Part shown: positions 1-8,352 of the stretch, piece after piece | Layout: every line of letters begins with the position of its first letter | Numbering within the stretch: the first letter of the stretch is position 1 | Translations under genes and position numbers: made by a program | NCBI GenBank assembly: GCA_937889795.1 | Contig: CALBZH010000783.1 | Location: 1-11,037, forward strand | Source: an uncultured Syntrophobacteraceae bacterium | GTDB lineage: Bacteria > Desulfobacterota > Syntrophobacteria > Syntrophobacterales > Syntrophobacteraceae | DNA: 11,037 bases | Reading direction: 5' to 3' | Notes under the pieces: model-generated | Database searches by the model: none | Seen by the model: only the letters and a program-made list of their open reading frames with translations | Told to the model about the DNA's origin: nothing

Positions 1-442
1 ATCGCGCTGGGTTGCCGGCAACGATCGCATAAGGCGGCACGTCTTTCGAGACCACAGATCGGGCACCGATCACCGCCCCGTCACCGATCGTCACGCCGGA
101 CAGAATGAGTGCGTCTCGGCCAATCCAGACGTCGCTGCCGATGATCACGGGGCCTTTCGCCCTCGGGTGGCCGGTGATGTGCTTCCCTTCTTCCCAGAGT
201 ACAGAGAAGGGAAATGTGGTCACCCAATCCGTTCTGTGCTCACCACTGAGAAAGATCTGGACTCCGGAAGCGATCGAGACGAAGCTCCCGATCGTGAGAG
301 GCGTATTCAGCTTTCCTTTGAAAATAAACGGATTTCCGTAGCTCCCTCTTCCAATGGAGTACTGAGGCAACCTCTCGGCAAGACTCTTCTTTTTGCGTGG
401 CTTGACGATGCCAAGCGTTTCAAAAAACTTGCGTATGTTCAT
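1..442 (-). CDS. CatB-related (xenobiotic acyltransferase-type) O-acetyltransferase, 3' end cut by window edge
   Basis: The minus strand reads open from an ATG at 442-440 to the window edge, giving 147 residues (MNIRKFFETLG to ...AGNPAR). The family moves acetyl groups from acetyl-CoA to a hydroxyl on a sugar or antibiotic, using a left-handed beta-helix trimer. Seen directly: SGEHRTDW at 66-73, with H69 in the position of the family's catalytic histidine; the following TTFPF; and hexapeptide-type repeats IIGSDVWIG (100-108) and VTIGDGAVIGARSVV (117-131). The terminal AGNPAR is the usual end of the helical core. Relatives run to roughly 200 residues, so a C-terminal part lies outside. The start is fixed by a GAGGAGGG Shine-Dalgarno at 448-455, five bases upstream. 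Homologues in genomes often sit in surface-polysaccharide clusters, so an O-acetylase for a glycan is more likely than a chloramphenicol resistance enzyme. The substrate cannot be read from the sequence. Confidence 0.9.
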   Translation of the reverse strand, partial: MNIRKFFETLGIVKPRKKKSLAERLPQYSIGRGSYGNPFIFKGKLNTPLTIGSFVSIASGVQIFLSGEHRTDWVTTFPFSVLWEEGKHITGHPRAKGPVIIGSDVWIGRDALILSGVTIGDGAVIGARSVVSKDVPPYAIVAGNPAR

Positions 443-762
443 TGGCGCCCTCCTCAGTGCATGTCCGAGAGGTTCACGGGGGTCCTGATTTGAAGGCTTG
501 CCCATTGCACGTGGTGCCCAGACAGGCTCATGGCCTGACCGAGCGTCCGCTGCTCCGGCTCCGTTCGCCCCGCTACATTTACTGCAGAATTCGGTGCAGA
601 GCAAGCTGCTAGGGTCTTGGCGCAGGGGGGTTCGAGTTGCTAAAGCAGGGCTCGTGTGCTAGTAAGGGGACAACGTTTACTGCGGGCTGGCTCGCTGCTC
701 TCCGCACTCCCGCAATCCCGATATGTGTGTGCGATCGTTCCGAATTTCCAAAGGGCTGATGA
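443..762. other. Gene-free stretch between the divergent acetyltransferase and leuS
   Basis: These 320 bases hold no convincing coding sequence on either strand; open frames here lack a ribosome-binding site and family resemblance. The stretch must carry the 5' signals of two divergent genes: the acetyltransferase Shine-Dalgarno at 448-455 and the leuS Shine-Dalgarno AAGGG at 751-755. One weak plus-strand promoter candidate is listed separately. No tRNA, terminator or mobile-element end is visible. Confidence 0.7.
637..665 (+). promoter_or_regulatory. Weak candidate sigma-70-type promoter for leuS
   Basis: TTGCTA (637-642, four of six matches to the -35 consensus) is followed after 17 bases by TAGTAA (660-665, three of six). 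TGC lies directly before the second hexamer, as in an extended -10. The spacing is ideal but the hexamers are poor, and it would leave a leader of about 90 bases before leuS. This is a best guess within the gene-free stretch. Confidence 0.25.
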
Positions 763-3249
763 ATGGACCCCAAGTATTTTCCCCGGCAGATCGAAGCAAA
801 ATGGCAGGAGCATTGGGCGCGGGAACGCTTGTTTGAGGCGCGTGAGGATACCGGCCGCGAGAAGTACTACCTGCTCGAAATGTTCCCCTATCCCTCCGGT
901 CGTATTCACATGGGTCATGTGCGCAACTATTCCATCGGGGACGTGGTGGCGCGCTTCCTGCGCATGCGAGGCTATAACGTTCTCCACCCCATGGGATGGG
1001 ATGCCTTCGGGATGCCGGCGGAAAATGCGGCAATCAAGGCCAGGACCCACCCGGCGAGGTGGACGTATGACAACATCGACTACATGCGCGCCCAGCTCAA
1101 GAAGCTGGGCTTTTCCTATGATTGGTCGCGGGAATTCGCCACGTGTGACGTGTCGTACTACCGTTGGGAGCAGCTTTTCTTTCTCAAGATGCTCGAAAAG
1201 GGGCTTGCCTACCGCCGCAGCGCCTACGTGAACTGGTGCAGCACCTGCCAGACGGTGCTCGCCAATGAGCAGGTTGAGAATGGGGCCTGCTGGCGCTGTG
1301 ATCAAACCGTCGTTCAGAAGGAAATGGAGCAGTGGTTCTTCAAAATCACGGATTATGTTGAGGAGCTGCTCGACCATACGACCAAGCTTCCCGGGTGGCC
1401 CGAGCGTGTGCTGACGATGCAGCAGAACTGGATCGGCAAGAGCCACGGCAGCAAGCTGCAATTCCCTCTGGCGGACGGAAGCGGCTCCTTGACCGTCTTT
1501 ACGACGCGAGCGGACACGCTCTTCGGAGCCACCTTCATGAGCATTGCCCCCGAGCATCCGTTGCTGGAGAAGCTGAGCCAGGGCGATCAGCGGGAAGAGG
1601 TGCTCGCCTTTGTGGAGAAAGCCAAGCAGGCCAAGCGAAGCGACCGGATGACGGACCTCCTCGAAAAAGAGGGCGTCTTTACGGGGAGCTATTGCATCAA
1701 CCCCGTAACCCGGCAGCAGATTCCCATTTTTGTCGCCAACTTTGTCGTGATGGAATACGGCACGGGGGCCGTCATGGCCGTTCCGGCTCATGACCAGCGC
1801 GACTTTGAATTCGCGAGGAAATACGGTCTCCCCATCAAGGTGGTGATTCGACCGGAAGGGGCCACGGACATTCCTCCTGTTGCGTCTTTAGAGCTGGCCG
1901 ACGAGGATGACGGCGTGCTGGTCGATTCGGGGTCATTCACTGGATTGCCCTCCGCGCAGGCGCGGGAGGCCGTCACCAAGGCGCTGGCCGACGAGGGTCT
2001 CGGCGAGATCACCACGCAATACCGACTGCGGGACTGGGGGATTTCGCGGCAGCGCTACTGGGGCGCGCCGATTCCGGTCATCTACTGCGAACGGTGCGGC
2101 GTCGTTCCGGTTCCGGAAAAGGATTTGCCCGTCGTCCTTCCCCTCGATGTCGCCATGCCTGAGAACGGTGCCTCGCCGCTGCCCACGTACGAGCCTTTCG
2201 TGAAGACGACCTGTCCTGCGTGTGGGGCGCCTGCCCGGCGCGAGACCGACACCATGGACACGTTCGTCGAGTCTTCCTGGTACTTTGCGCGGTTTGCCTG
2301 CGCCGACCATGACCGATCGCCGCTCGATTTCGACCGGGTCAAGTACTGGATGCCCGTGAACCAGTACATCGGCGGGATCGAGCATGCGGTGCTGCACCTG
2401 CTCTACTCGCGCTTTTTCACCAAGGTCCTGCGCGATATGGGTTACCTCAGCTGCGACGAGCCCTTCCTGAACCTTCTCACGCAGGGAATGGTCATCAAGG
2501 ATGGGTCCAAGATGAGCAAATCCAAGGGCAACGTCGTGGATCCCGACGAAATGGTCGGCACGTACGGTGCCGATACCGTGAGGCTTTTCTGCCTCTTTGC
2601 GGCACCTCCCGAGAAGGATCTGGAGTGGAGTGCCCAGGGAGTTGAGGGATCGTCGCGCTTCTTGTCGCGCGTATGGCGGTTTGTCGCGGACAATCTCGAT
2701 CCCCTTCAGGCTGCCAAGCCGGTCGGTTCAGTGGGAGCGCTCGAGAAACCCTTCGCCCAGCTGCATCGGAAGACCCACGTCACCATCAAGAAGGTTACCG
2801 AGGATATCCGGGATCGTTTTCACTTCAATACCGCGATTGCCGCGGTCATGGAGCTGGTCAATTTGATGTATCAGACGGTCGAAACCGCGCCGAAAAACGA
2901 TGCGCTCTGGGCCGTTCTGCGGGAGGCGGTCGACGCGATGGTTCGTTTGCTTTCTCCGATTGTGCCTCACATCGCCGAAGAGCTCTGGAGTGCCCTCGGA
3001 AACGATCGCAGTGTCGCCTCGGCTGCCTGGCCGACTTGGAACGAGGATGCGCTTCAGGCGGAGGAGGTCCTCATTGTGGTCCAAGTGAACGGGAAATTGC
3101 GGAGCCGCCTGATGGTGCCGGTGGACGCGGGCGAGGACGCCATCCGGGAGAGCGCCCTCAATGATCCGAAAATCCGGGAGTCCGTCGCGGGCAAGGCCGT
3201 CCGTAAGGTGGTCGTCGTACCGGGGAAGCTGGTCAACGTCGTGGTTTAG
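763..3249 (+). CDS. leuS: Leucyl-tRNA synthetase
   Basis: An 828-residue class Ia aminoacyl-tRNA synthetase that charges tRNA-Leu with leucine in the cytoplasm, using ATP. Seen directly: the HIGH-type signature as HMGH at 49-52; the KMSKS loop at 583-587; and two Cys pairs around the zinc-type insertion (C159/C162 with C176/C179), with a second set at C442/C445 and C484/C487. The CP1 editing domain lies between, with the threonine-rich [10 protein letters not shown] (246-255) and HDQRD (343-347), whose D344 corresponds to the aspartate that recognises the amino group of mischarged products. The C terminus ([10 protein letters not shown] ... [12 protein letters not shown]) is the usual bacterial tRNA-contacting tail. 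Length is close to the bacterial norm (E. coli 860). The start has AAGGG seven bases upstream. It is the first gene of a leuS-lptE-holA cluster. The editing motif has Ala where E. coli has Pro (TTRPDT); this position varies among bacteria. Confidence 0.99.
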   Translation: MDPKYFPRQIEAKWQEHWARERLFEAREDTGREKYYLLEMFPYPSGRIHMGHVRNYSIGDVVARFLRMRGYNVLHPMGWDAFGMPAENAAIKARTHPARWTYDNIDYMRAQLKKLGFSYDWSREFATCDVSYYRWEQLFFLKMLEKGLAYRRSAYVNWCSTCQTVLANEQVENGACWRCDQTVVQKEMEQWFFKITDYVEELLDHTTKLPGWPERVLTMQQNWIGKSHGSKLQFPLADGSGSLTVFTTRADTLFGATFMSIAPEHPLLEKLSQGDQREEVLAFVEKAKQAKRSDRMTDLLEKEGVFTGSYCINPVTRQQIPIFVANFVVMEYGTGAVMAVPAHDQRDFEFARKYGLPIKVVIRPEGATDIPPVASLELADEDDGVLVDSGSFTGLPSAQAREAVTKALADEGLGEITTQYRLRDWGISRQRYWGAPIPVIYCERCGVVPVPEKDLPVVLPLDVAMPENGASPLPTYEPFVKTTCPACGAPARRETDTMDTFVESSWYFARFACADHDRSPLDFDRVKYWMPVNQYIGGIEHAVLHLLYSRFFTKVLRDMGYLSCDEPFLNLLTQGMVIKDGSKMSKSKGNVVDPDEMVGTYGADTVRLFCLFAAPPEKDLEWSAQGVEGSSRFLSRVWRFVADNLDPLQAAKPVGSVGALEKPFAQLHRKTHVTIKKVTEDIRDRFHFNTAIAAVMELVNLMYQTVETAPKNDALWAVLREAVDAMVRLLSPIVPHIAEELWSALGNDRSVASAAWPTWNEDALQAEEVLIVVQVNGKLRSRLMVPVDAGEDAIRESALNDPKIRESVAGKAVRKVVVVPGKLVNVVV

Positions 3250-3290
3250 GTCAATCTGCCCGGGGGGAGATCCCGGCAAGCGAGTCAGCC

Positions 3291-3842
3291 ATGAAGCGAA
3301 TCGTTTATCGTCTCGGCCTACTGGTGCTGTCCGTGATGGCGGCGTCGTGCGGGTATCATTTTTCAGGCGAGGGGAGCGGCCCGCGTCCTGGCTTGGACAC
3401 AATCGCCATCCCCGTGTTTGAGAACAACACGTCGGAGCCTGAGCTGGGTGCTGTTTTTGCCTCCGAGCTGCGCCGGCAGTTCATGGAGCGGGGGCCGATG
3501 CGCGTGGTTCCCGTCGAAGCGGCTGACGCCGTGATCAAGGGGCGTGTCATCGACATTCACGCTCAGGCGGTCGCGCACCGCGATTTTCAGAAGCGCTTCG
3601 AAACCAGACTGACCGTCGAAAGTCGGCTCTATGTCACGGTAGACGTGCGGTGTGAGGACACGGCAAAAGGGAAGGTTCTGTGGCGTGACCCGCATATGGT
3701 CTATTACCAGGTCTACCGGCAAAATCCCGATCTCAAGAATCCCGATCCGATCGTGAATTTCGACAGTCGCCAGTTGGCTCTGGAAGGCATCGCCCGCGAA
3801 ATCGCCATCCGGATTCACGATCGCCTCCTGAGCAATTTCTAA
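3291..3842 (+). CDS. lptE: LPS-assembly lipoprotein LptE
   Basis: A 183-residue outer-membrane lipoprotein of the LptE family. It plugs the LptD barrel and helps insert lipopolysaccharide into the outer leaflet. Seen directly: a signal peptide with basic n-region (MKRIVYR), a hydrophobic stretch, and a type II signal-peptidase site ending AAS-C20, followed by GYHF, the characteristic mature start (CGYHF or CGWHL in relatives). The rest follows the family pattern: IAIPVFENNT (about 41-50), a central beta-rich part, and a C-terminal helix (ALEGIAREIAIRIHDRLL). Residue -3 of the lipobox is Ala rather than the commoner Leu, which is tolerated. The gene begins 41 bases after leuS and ends six bases before holA, the same order as in E. 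coli. No strong Shine-Dalgarno stands at normal distance; AAGCGAG (about 3279-3285) is the best. The signal peptide fixes this start. Confidence 0.95.
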   Translation: MKRIVYRLGLLVLSVMAASCGYHFSGEGSGPRPGLDTIAIPVFENNTSEPELGAVFASELRRQFMERGPMRVVPVEAADAVIKGRVIDIHAQAVAHRDFQKRFETRLTVESRLYVTVDVRCEDTAKGKVLWRDPHMVYYQVYRQNPDLKNPDPIVNFDSRQLALEGIAREIAIRIHDRLLSNF

Positions 3843-3848
3843 GCCGCG

Positions 3849-4844
3849 ATGCAGCCAGCGCAGTTTCAACGCCATCTTGAGGCGGGCGATCCAGTTCCGG
3901 CCTACCTGTTGAGAGGAGAGGGGTATCATCTGATCGAAGAGGCCTGGAATGCCCTATCGGAGCGTCTCGTTCCGCCTAGGGCTCGACGTCTCAACGGGGA
4001 GAGGCTCTCAGCAAAGGATGTTACCTTCGCGCAGGTGCGCGACCGGCTCAATACCATCCCCATGTTCGGATCGCGACGCCTGCTTGCGGTCCACCAGATC
4101 GAGCTCTGGAGCAAGGAGCAACAAAAGGAGCTCATCGCCTACCTTGGCAAGCCCAACCCCATGGCCTGCCTGGTGTTGATCTCAGCTCAGAAGAAAGGCG
4201 TCGAGAAAGTCGAGACGGCGGTCGAGGCCTGTGGAGTTGTTGTGCGCTTTCCTGCCATGACCGAGCGTGATGCGCCGCGTTGGCTCCAAGCGCGGGCCAA
4301 GCGTTTCGGCAAGGCGGTGGCTTCGCAAGTGGCGATGTTCATCGTGGAACAGGTGGGAGCCGAGCCGGGGCTGCTGGAACGGGAGCTGGAGAAGCTCGTC
4401 GCCTTCGTGGGGGATCGGGAGCGGATCGAGCTTGCGGATGCCAAGCAATCCGTTAGCGTGGTTCGGGCGCAGTCGGTCTTTGACATGTTGCGCTATGTGA
4501 GCGAAGGGGAGCCGCGGCGGGCCCTGGCGTCGTTGAGGAATCTGCTTCTGGCCGGCGAGCAGCCGCTGGTTGTTCTGGCGTTGCTGGCAAGGCACCTGCG
4601 CCTTGTATGGCAGGTACGGGACGGATTGGACCGCGGGTTGTCCCAGCAGGACATCGCGAAAACGCTCAACTTGTTTCCGTCGGCGATGAAAGGCTACGTC
4701 CAACAGGCGAAGACGTTCACGCAAGCGAGGCTGTATCGGTTCCATCAAGCACTCTGTGAGACGGACCTGGCCTTGAAGCTCAGCTCAACTTCCCCCGCAA
4801 TGCTTCTCGAGGAATTCATCCTCTCGCTCTGCCTGCAAAAATAA
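3849..4844 (+). CDS. holA: DNA polymerase III, delta subunit
   Basis: A 331-residue protein matching the HolA family in length and motifs. Delta is the wrench of the clamp loader: it binds the beta sliding clamp and opens it, within the delta-tau/gamma-delta' pentamer. Seen directly: YLLRGEGYHLIEEA at 19-32 (family N-terminal pattern), NTIPMFGSRRLLAV at 68-81, VGAEPGLLERELEKL at 169-183, and the C-terminal collar segment with FDMLRYVSEGEPRRAL (from 211) and LARHLRLVWQV (246-256). As expected for delta, there is no Walker A motif. It starts six bases after the lptE stop with no recognisable Shine-Dalgarno, suggesting translational coupling to lptE. Its stop codon lies inside the T-tract of the oppositely oriented rpsT terminator. 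Confidence 0.97.
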   Translation: MQPAQFQRHLEAGDPVPAYLLRGEGYHLIEEAWNALSERLVPPRARRLNGERLSAKDVTFAQVRDRLNTIPMFGSRRLLAVHQIELWSKEQQKELIAYLGKPNPMACLVLISAQKKGVEKVETAVEACGVVVRFPAMTERDAPRWLQARAKRFGKAVASQVAMFIVEQVGAEPGLLERELEKLVAFVGDRERIELADAKQSVSVVRAQSVFDMLRYVSEGEPRRALASLRNLLLAGEQPLVVLALLARHLRLVWQVRDGLDRGLSQQDIAKTLNLFPSAMKGYVQQAKTFTQARLYRFHQALCETDLALKLSSTSPAMLLEEFILSLCLQK

Positions 4845-4878
4845 GCGGCCCCGGAAGAGCGCAGACTCCCCCGGGGCC
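4837..4878 (-). terminator. Intrinsic terminator of rpsT, overlapping the holA 3' end
   Basis: A perfect eight-base inverted repeat, GGCCCCGG at 4847-4854 and CCGGGGCC at 4871-4878, encloses a 16-base loop. Read on the minus strand, the stem is followed after two bases by TTATTTTT (4844-4837), the U-tract of a factor-independent terminator. The plus-strand side has no T-run (only GGATTTCG), so the element is oriented for rpsT. It begins about 20 bases after the rpsT stop. The long loop makes it weaker than an ideal terminator, and it might still hinder plus-strand transcription from holA. Confidence 0.75.
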
Positions 4879-4899
4879 ACGGATTTCGTCGGTCAGGAA

Positions 4900-5178
4900 T
4901 TAAGCGGTCTTTGCGGCGAGCAGTTTGTTGACGCGTTGAGTGAGTCGCGAGATCTTTCGGGAGGCACGGTTTTTGTGGATGACGCCCTTGCCTGCGGTCT
5001 TGTCGATCATGGCTGTGGTTTCCTTGAGCTGCTCAAGGATCGCGCTGGGGTCTCCCGCGACAATAGCCTGCTCCAGGCCTTTGATGGAGGTCTTCATCCG
5101 GGTTTTCTGTGACCGATTGCGCTGGCGTCTTAACTCACCTTGTTTGGCCCTTTTGATGGCGGACTTATGATTGGCCAA
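4900..5178 (-). CDS. rpsT: 30S ribosomal protein S20, with TTG start codon
   Basis: A 92-residue, lysine/arginine-rich protein that begins MANHKSAIKRAKQ, the S20 signature; the body contains NRSQKTRMKT and the C-terminal helix HKNRASRKISRLTQRVNKLLA. S20 is a three-helix primary binder of 16S rRNA in the 30S subunit. The start codon is TTG (5178-5176), not ATG. No in-frame ATG exists nearby, and AAGGGGAGGT with core GGAGG at 5187-5191 lies eight bases upstream, so initiation here is firm. E. coli rpsT also starts with UUG, where this is tied to autoregulation of S20 translation. The gene converges on holA and lies downstream of greA on the same strand. Confidence 0.98.
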   Translation of the reverse strand: MANHKSAIKRAKQGELRRQRNRSQKTRMKTSIKGLEQAIVAGDPSAILEQLKETTAMIDKTAGKGVIHKNRASRKISRLTQRVNKLLAAKTA

Positions 5179-5350
5179 TGTCGTTACCTCCCCTTGGTGA
5201 AACCCTGTAACGGTGTATGAAAGGTCATCGGTGTATCCAGCAGCCGCTGGCGAGCTTCCTTATTTTCAAAACGATCGAAGCACCGATGAGTAGCTTGGTT
5301 TCTCCGACAAGTCAAGGTCTTTTTATTCGGACCGGATAGCGCTGACAGGC
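5179..5350 (-). promoter_or_regulatory. rpsT upstream region with inverted and direct repeats
   Basis: This greA-rpsT gap has notable structure. TCATCGGTG at 5225-5233 and CACCGATGA at 5281-5289 form a perfect nine-base inverted repeat. Between them lies a small hairpin, CCAGC (5237-5241), a four-base loop, and GCTGG (5246-5250). CGGTGTAT occurs twice in direct orientation (5211-5218 and 5229-5236), the second copy overlapping the inverted repeat. A possible minus-strand promoter is TTGACT (5315-5310), 17 bases, then TACTCA (5292-5287); its -35 is good and its -10 poor. If that promoter is used, the upstream arm would not be in the transcript. No clear greA terminator is seen, so greA read-through into rpsT is possible. 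Confidence 0.35.
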
Positions 5351-5818
5351 TTACTGCACTTCGAGGATTTCAAAGTTGCGAACCCCTTTGGGGGTGTGGA
5401 CCTTCACTTCCGAGCCCTCTTCCTTACCGATCAAAGCCTTTCCAAGGGGTGACGTGACGGAGATGGTGCCCGCCTGAACGTCCGCCTCGTAGGGACCGAC
5501 GAGCCGATACGTGGATACTTCCCCAGTCTCCAGGTCTTCCATCACGACCTTACGGCCAAAAATGGCGCGACCGCCGTCGTCGTCCGAAGGCGCGATGATC
5601 TCACAATGGCCCAGCTTCTCGGTGATGTCCGCAATGCGGCCTTCAATGAGGCTTTGCTTGTCTTTTGCCGCTTCGTATTCGGCGTTTTCCGACAGGTCGC
5701 CGTGACCTCGCGCTTCCTCGATCGCCTTGATAACCTGCGGCCGCTCCTCCCTCTGGAGTCTCTGGAGCTCATTCATGAGGCGGTCGAAGCCTTCGCGCGT
5801 GATGGGTACTCTCTGCAT
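5351..5818 (-). CDS. greA: Transcription elongation factor GreA
   Basis: A 155-residue GreA from the ATG at 5818-5816. It enters the RNA polymerase secondary channel and stimulates cleavage of backtracked transcripts. Seen directly: an N-terminal coiled coil with GDLSENAEY at 40-48, whose D41 and E44 are the tip acidic residues that coordinate the catalytic magnesium, and a C-terminal FKBP-like domain with the family pattern TSPLGKALIGKEEG (122-135). The frame stays open upstream to a TTG at 5839, but the Shine-Dalgarno AAGGAG (about 5828-5833) lies inside that extension, and family members start near MxxxPxT. The ATG at 5818 is therefore preferred. The gene is divergent from pyrB and precedes rpsT on the same strand. 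Confidence 0.97.
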   Translation of the reverse strand: MQRVPITREGFDRLMNELQRLQREERPQVIKAIEEARGHGDLSENAEYEAAKDKQSLIEGRIADITEKLGHCEIIAPSDDDGGRAIFGRKVVMEDLETGEVSTYRLVGPYEADVQAGTISVTSPLGKALIGKEEGSEVKVHTPKGVRNFEILEVQ

Positions 5819-5853
5819 GGATGCGGTCTCCTTCCTCAAGTGCGTGCCAAATC

Positions 5854-5881
5854 ATTTAACGGGATTCCCCCCTTCTGTCAA
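5854..5881 (-). promoter_or_regulatory. greA sigma-70 promoter
   Basis: On the minus strand a perfect -35 TTGACA (5881-5876) is followed after 16 bases by TTAAAT (5859-5854, four of six). Transcription would start near 5847, giving a leader of about 30 bases that carries the AAGGAG Shine-Dalgarno. Position, spacing and hexamer quality agree well, making this the best promoter in the window. Confidence 0.65.
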
Positions 5882-5940
5882 GCCGTGAACCGTCTGAGCG
5901 ACGCCGGAGGGAGGGGCCGAGCACATGGGTCGAGAAGGAT

Positions 5941-6001
5941 TTGTCTGGCTCGCCACTTTTGTTTCGTGCTAAAAGAAACAGATAAATGATATTCCTGTTT
6001 C
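5941..6001 (+). promoter_or_regulatory. pyrB promoter/leader region with three related TGTTTC/GAAACA elements
   Basis: Upstream of pyrB lie TGTTTC (5960-5965), GAAACAG (5975-5981) and CTGTTTC (5995-6001). The middle element can pair with either neighbour: six bases across a nine-base loop, or seven bases across a 13-base loop. The most plausible promoter is TTGTTT (5959-5964), 16 bases, then GATAAA (5981-5986), which would place the elements around the -35, the -10 and the transcript start. That arrangement favours an operator over an RNA switch. No T-run follows the last element, so it is not a simple attenuator. The promoter hexamers are weak, and TGC-TAAAAG (5967-5975) is an alternative extended -10. 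Confidence 0.4.
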
Positions 6002-6029
6002 ACATGCAGAGAAGGAAAGAGGATCGATC

Positions 6030-6968
6030 ATGCCTTTCAAAAGAAAGGACCTTTTGGGCATTCGAGAGCTCGAAGTGCATGAGATCGAGCACATCCTGAA
6101 AATAGCGGCTTCACTGAAAGAAATAAACACCCGTCCCATCAAGAAAGTCCCGACGTTGCGCGGCAAGACGGTCGTTCACCTGTTCTACGAGCCGAGCACA
6201 CGCACGCGAACGTCCTTTGACATTGCGGCCAAGCGGTTGAGTGCCGACACGTTCAGCATCTCCGGGTCCACGAGCTCCATCGTGAAGGGGGAGACCATGC
6301 TGGACACCCTGAAGAACCTGGAAGCCATGAAGCCGGATGTGTTCGTCATTCGACATTCGGCTTCAGGAACGGCCCATCGCCTGGCGCAGCGCACACCGGC
6401 TTCGGTGATCAACGCGGGTGACGGGATGCACGAGCATCCGTCGCAGGCCCTGCTCGACATGATGACGATTCGCGAGCACAAAGGTCGTTTGGATGGTCTG
6501 ACCGTCCTGATCGTAGGGGACATCGCCCACAGCCGCGTCGCCCGCTCGAACCTGTGGGGCCTCTCCAAGATGGGGGCCAGGGTTGTGGTCTGCGGCCCGA
6601 CGACGCTTATTCCTTTAGAATTCGACCAGTTGGGTGCTTCTGTGTGCCACCGTCTTGAGGAGGTCATCCCCGAAGCGGATGTCATCATGGTTCTGCGGCT
6701 CCAGAAAGAGCGCATGCAGCAGCTCCTCCTTCCGTCACTGCGGGAGTACGCCGTGGTTTACGGAATCAACGCGTCACGGCTGAGCAAGGCGAAAAGCGAT
6801 GTCATCATCATGCATCCTGGTCCTATGAACCGTGGGGTGGAGATCAGCCCCGAGGTGGCGGACGGGCCTCATTCCGTCATCCTGGACCAGGTGACCAACG
6901 GGGTTGCGGTGCGCATGGCCCTGCTGTACCTGTTGGGACAGAGGCAGGAGTCGTCTGGAACAGTGTGA
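6030..6968 (+). CDS. pyrB: Aspartate carbamoyltransferase, catalytic chain
   Basis: A 312-residue enzyme that condenses carbamoyl phosphate with aspartate to carbamoyl aspartate, the committed step of pyrimidine synthesis. It forms a cytoplasmic trimer. Seen directly: the carbamoyl-phosphate site [12 protein letters not shown] (52-63); KGET with K86, the active-site lysine lent from the neighbouring subunit; [10 protein letters not shown] (134-143); [12 protein letters not shown] (163-174); R223 in the aspartate-binding loop; and [11 protein letters not shown] (262-272). Length and motifs fit ATCase; an ornithine carbamoyltransferase would carry different substrate-loop motifs. A good Shine-Dalgarno (AAGAGGA, about 6017-6023) lies six bases upstream of the ATG. 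pyrC follows after 70 bases. No regulatory chain gene pyrI is present, so control by the E. coli type of allosteric subunit is not supported here. Confidence 0.98.
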   Translation: MPFKRKDLLGIRELEVHEIEHILKIAASLKEINTRPIKKVPTLRGKTVVHLFYEPSTRTRTSFDIAAKRLSADTFSISGSTSSIVKGETMLDTLKNLEAMKPDVFVIRHSASGTAHRLAQRTPASVINAGDGMHEHPSQALLDMMTIREHKGRLDGLTVLIVGDIAHSRVARSNLWGLSKMGARVVVCGPTTLIPLEFDQLGASVCHRLEEVIPEADVIMVLRLQKERMQQLLLPSLREYAVVYGINASRLSKAKSDVIIMHPGPMNRGVEISPEVADGPHSVILDQVTNGVAVRMALLYLLGQRQESSGTV

Positions 6969-7038
6969 GGCTTGCGGTTGTGCTGGCTGAGTGCCGGACT
7001 GCCCCCGGATCGAGGTGCATTGCGAGGAGTCTTTGTTA

Positions 7039-8348
<1,310 letters not shown>

Positions 8349-8352
<4 letters not shown>

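Noticed and set aside
627..650. GGGTTCGAGT resembling a tRNA T-arm
   Set aside because: The flanking bases do not form the five-base T-stem, and no anticodon or D-arm can be drawn around it.
575..683. Near-identical 11-mers AC(A/G)TTTACTGC at 575-585 and 673-683
   Set aside because: One mismatch in 11 bases over a 320-base stretch is expected about as often as not by chance; there are no flanking inverted repeats.
640..1791. Long minus-strand open frame (383 codons) opposite the 5' half of leuS
   Set aside because: It lies antisense to unmistakable LeuS sequence, has no domain resemblance, and is the kind of open frame expected from high-GC third-position codon use.
5819..5839. Seven-residue N-terminal extension of GreA from a TTG at 5839
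   Set aside because: The extension contains the Shine-Dalgarno for the ATG at 5818, and the family start pattern fits the shorter form.
5836..5851. Sigma-54-like site upstream of greA (minus strand TGGCACG followed by TTGA)
   Set aside because: The spacer is one base short, the invariant GC of the -12 element is missing, and it overlaps the greA Shine-Dalgarno region; a good TTGACA-16-TTAAAT promoter is just upstream.
5946..5961. Sigma-54-like TGGCTCG with CTTTTG before pyrB
   Set aside because: The GG element is present, but the -12 GC is replaced by TT, so it is not a credible site for the neighbouring regulator.
6991..7038. Sixteen-residue N-terminal extension of PyrC from a GTG at 6991
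   Set aside because: No ribosome-binding site precedes the GTG, whereas AGGAG precedes the ATG at 7039 at normal distance and lies inside the extension.
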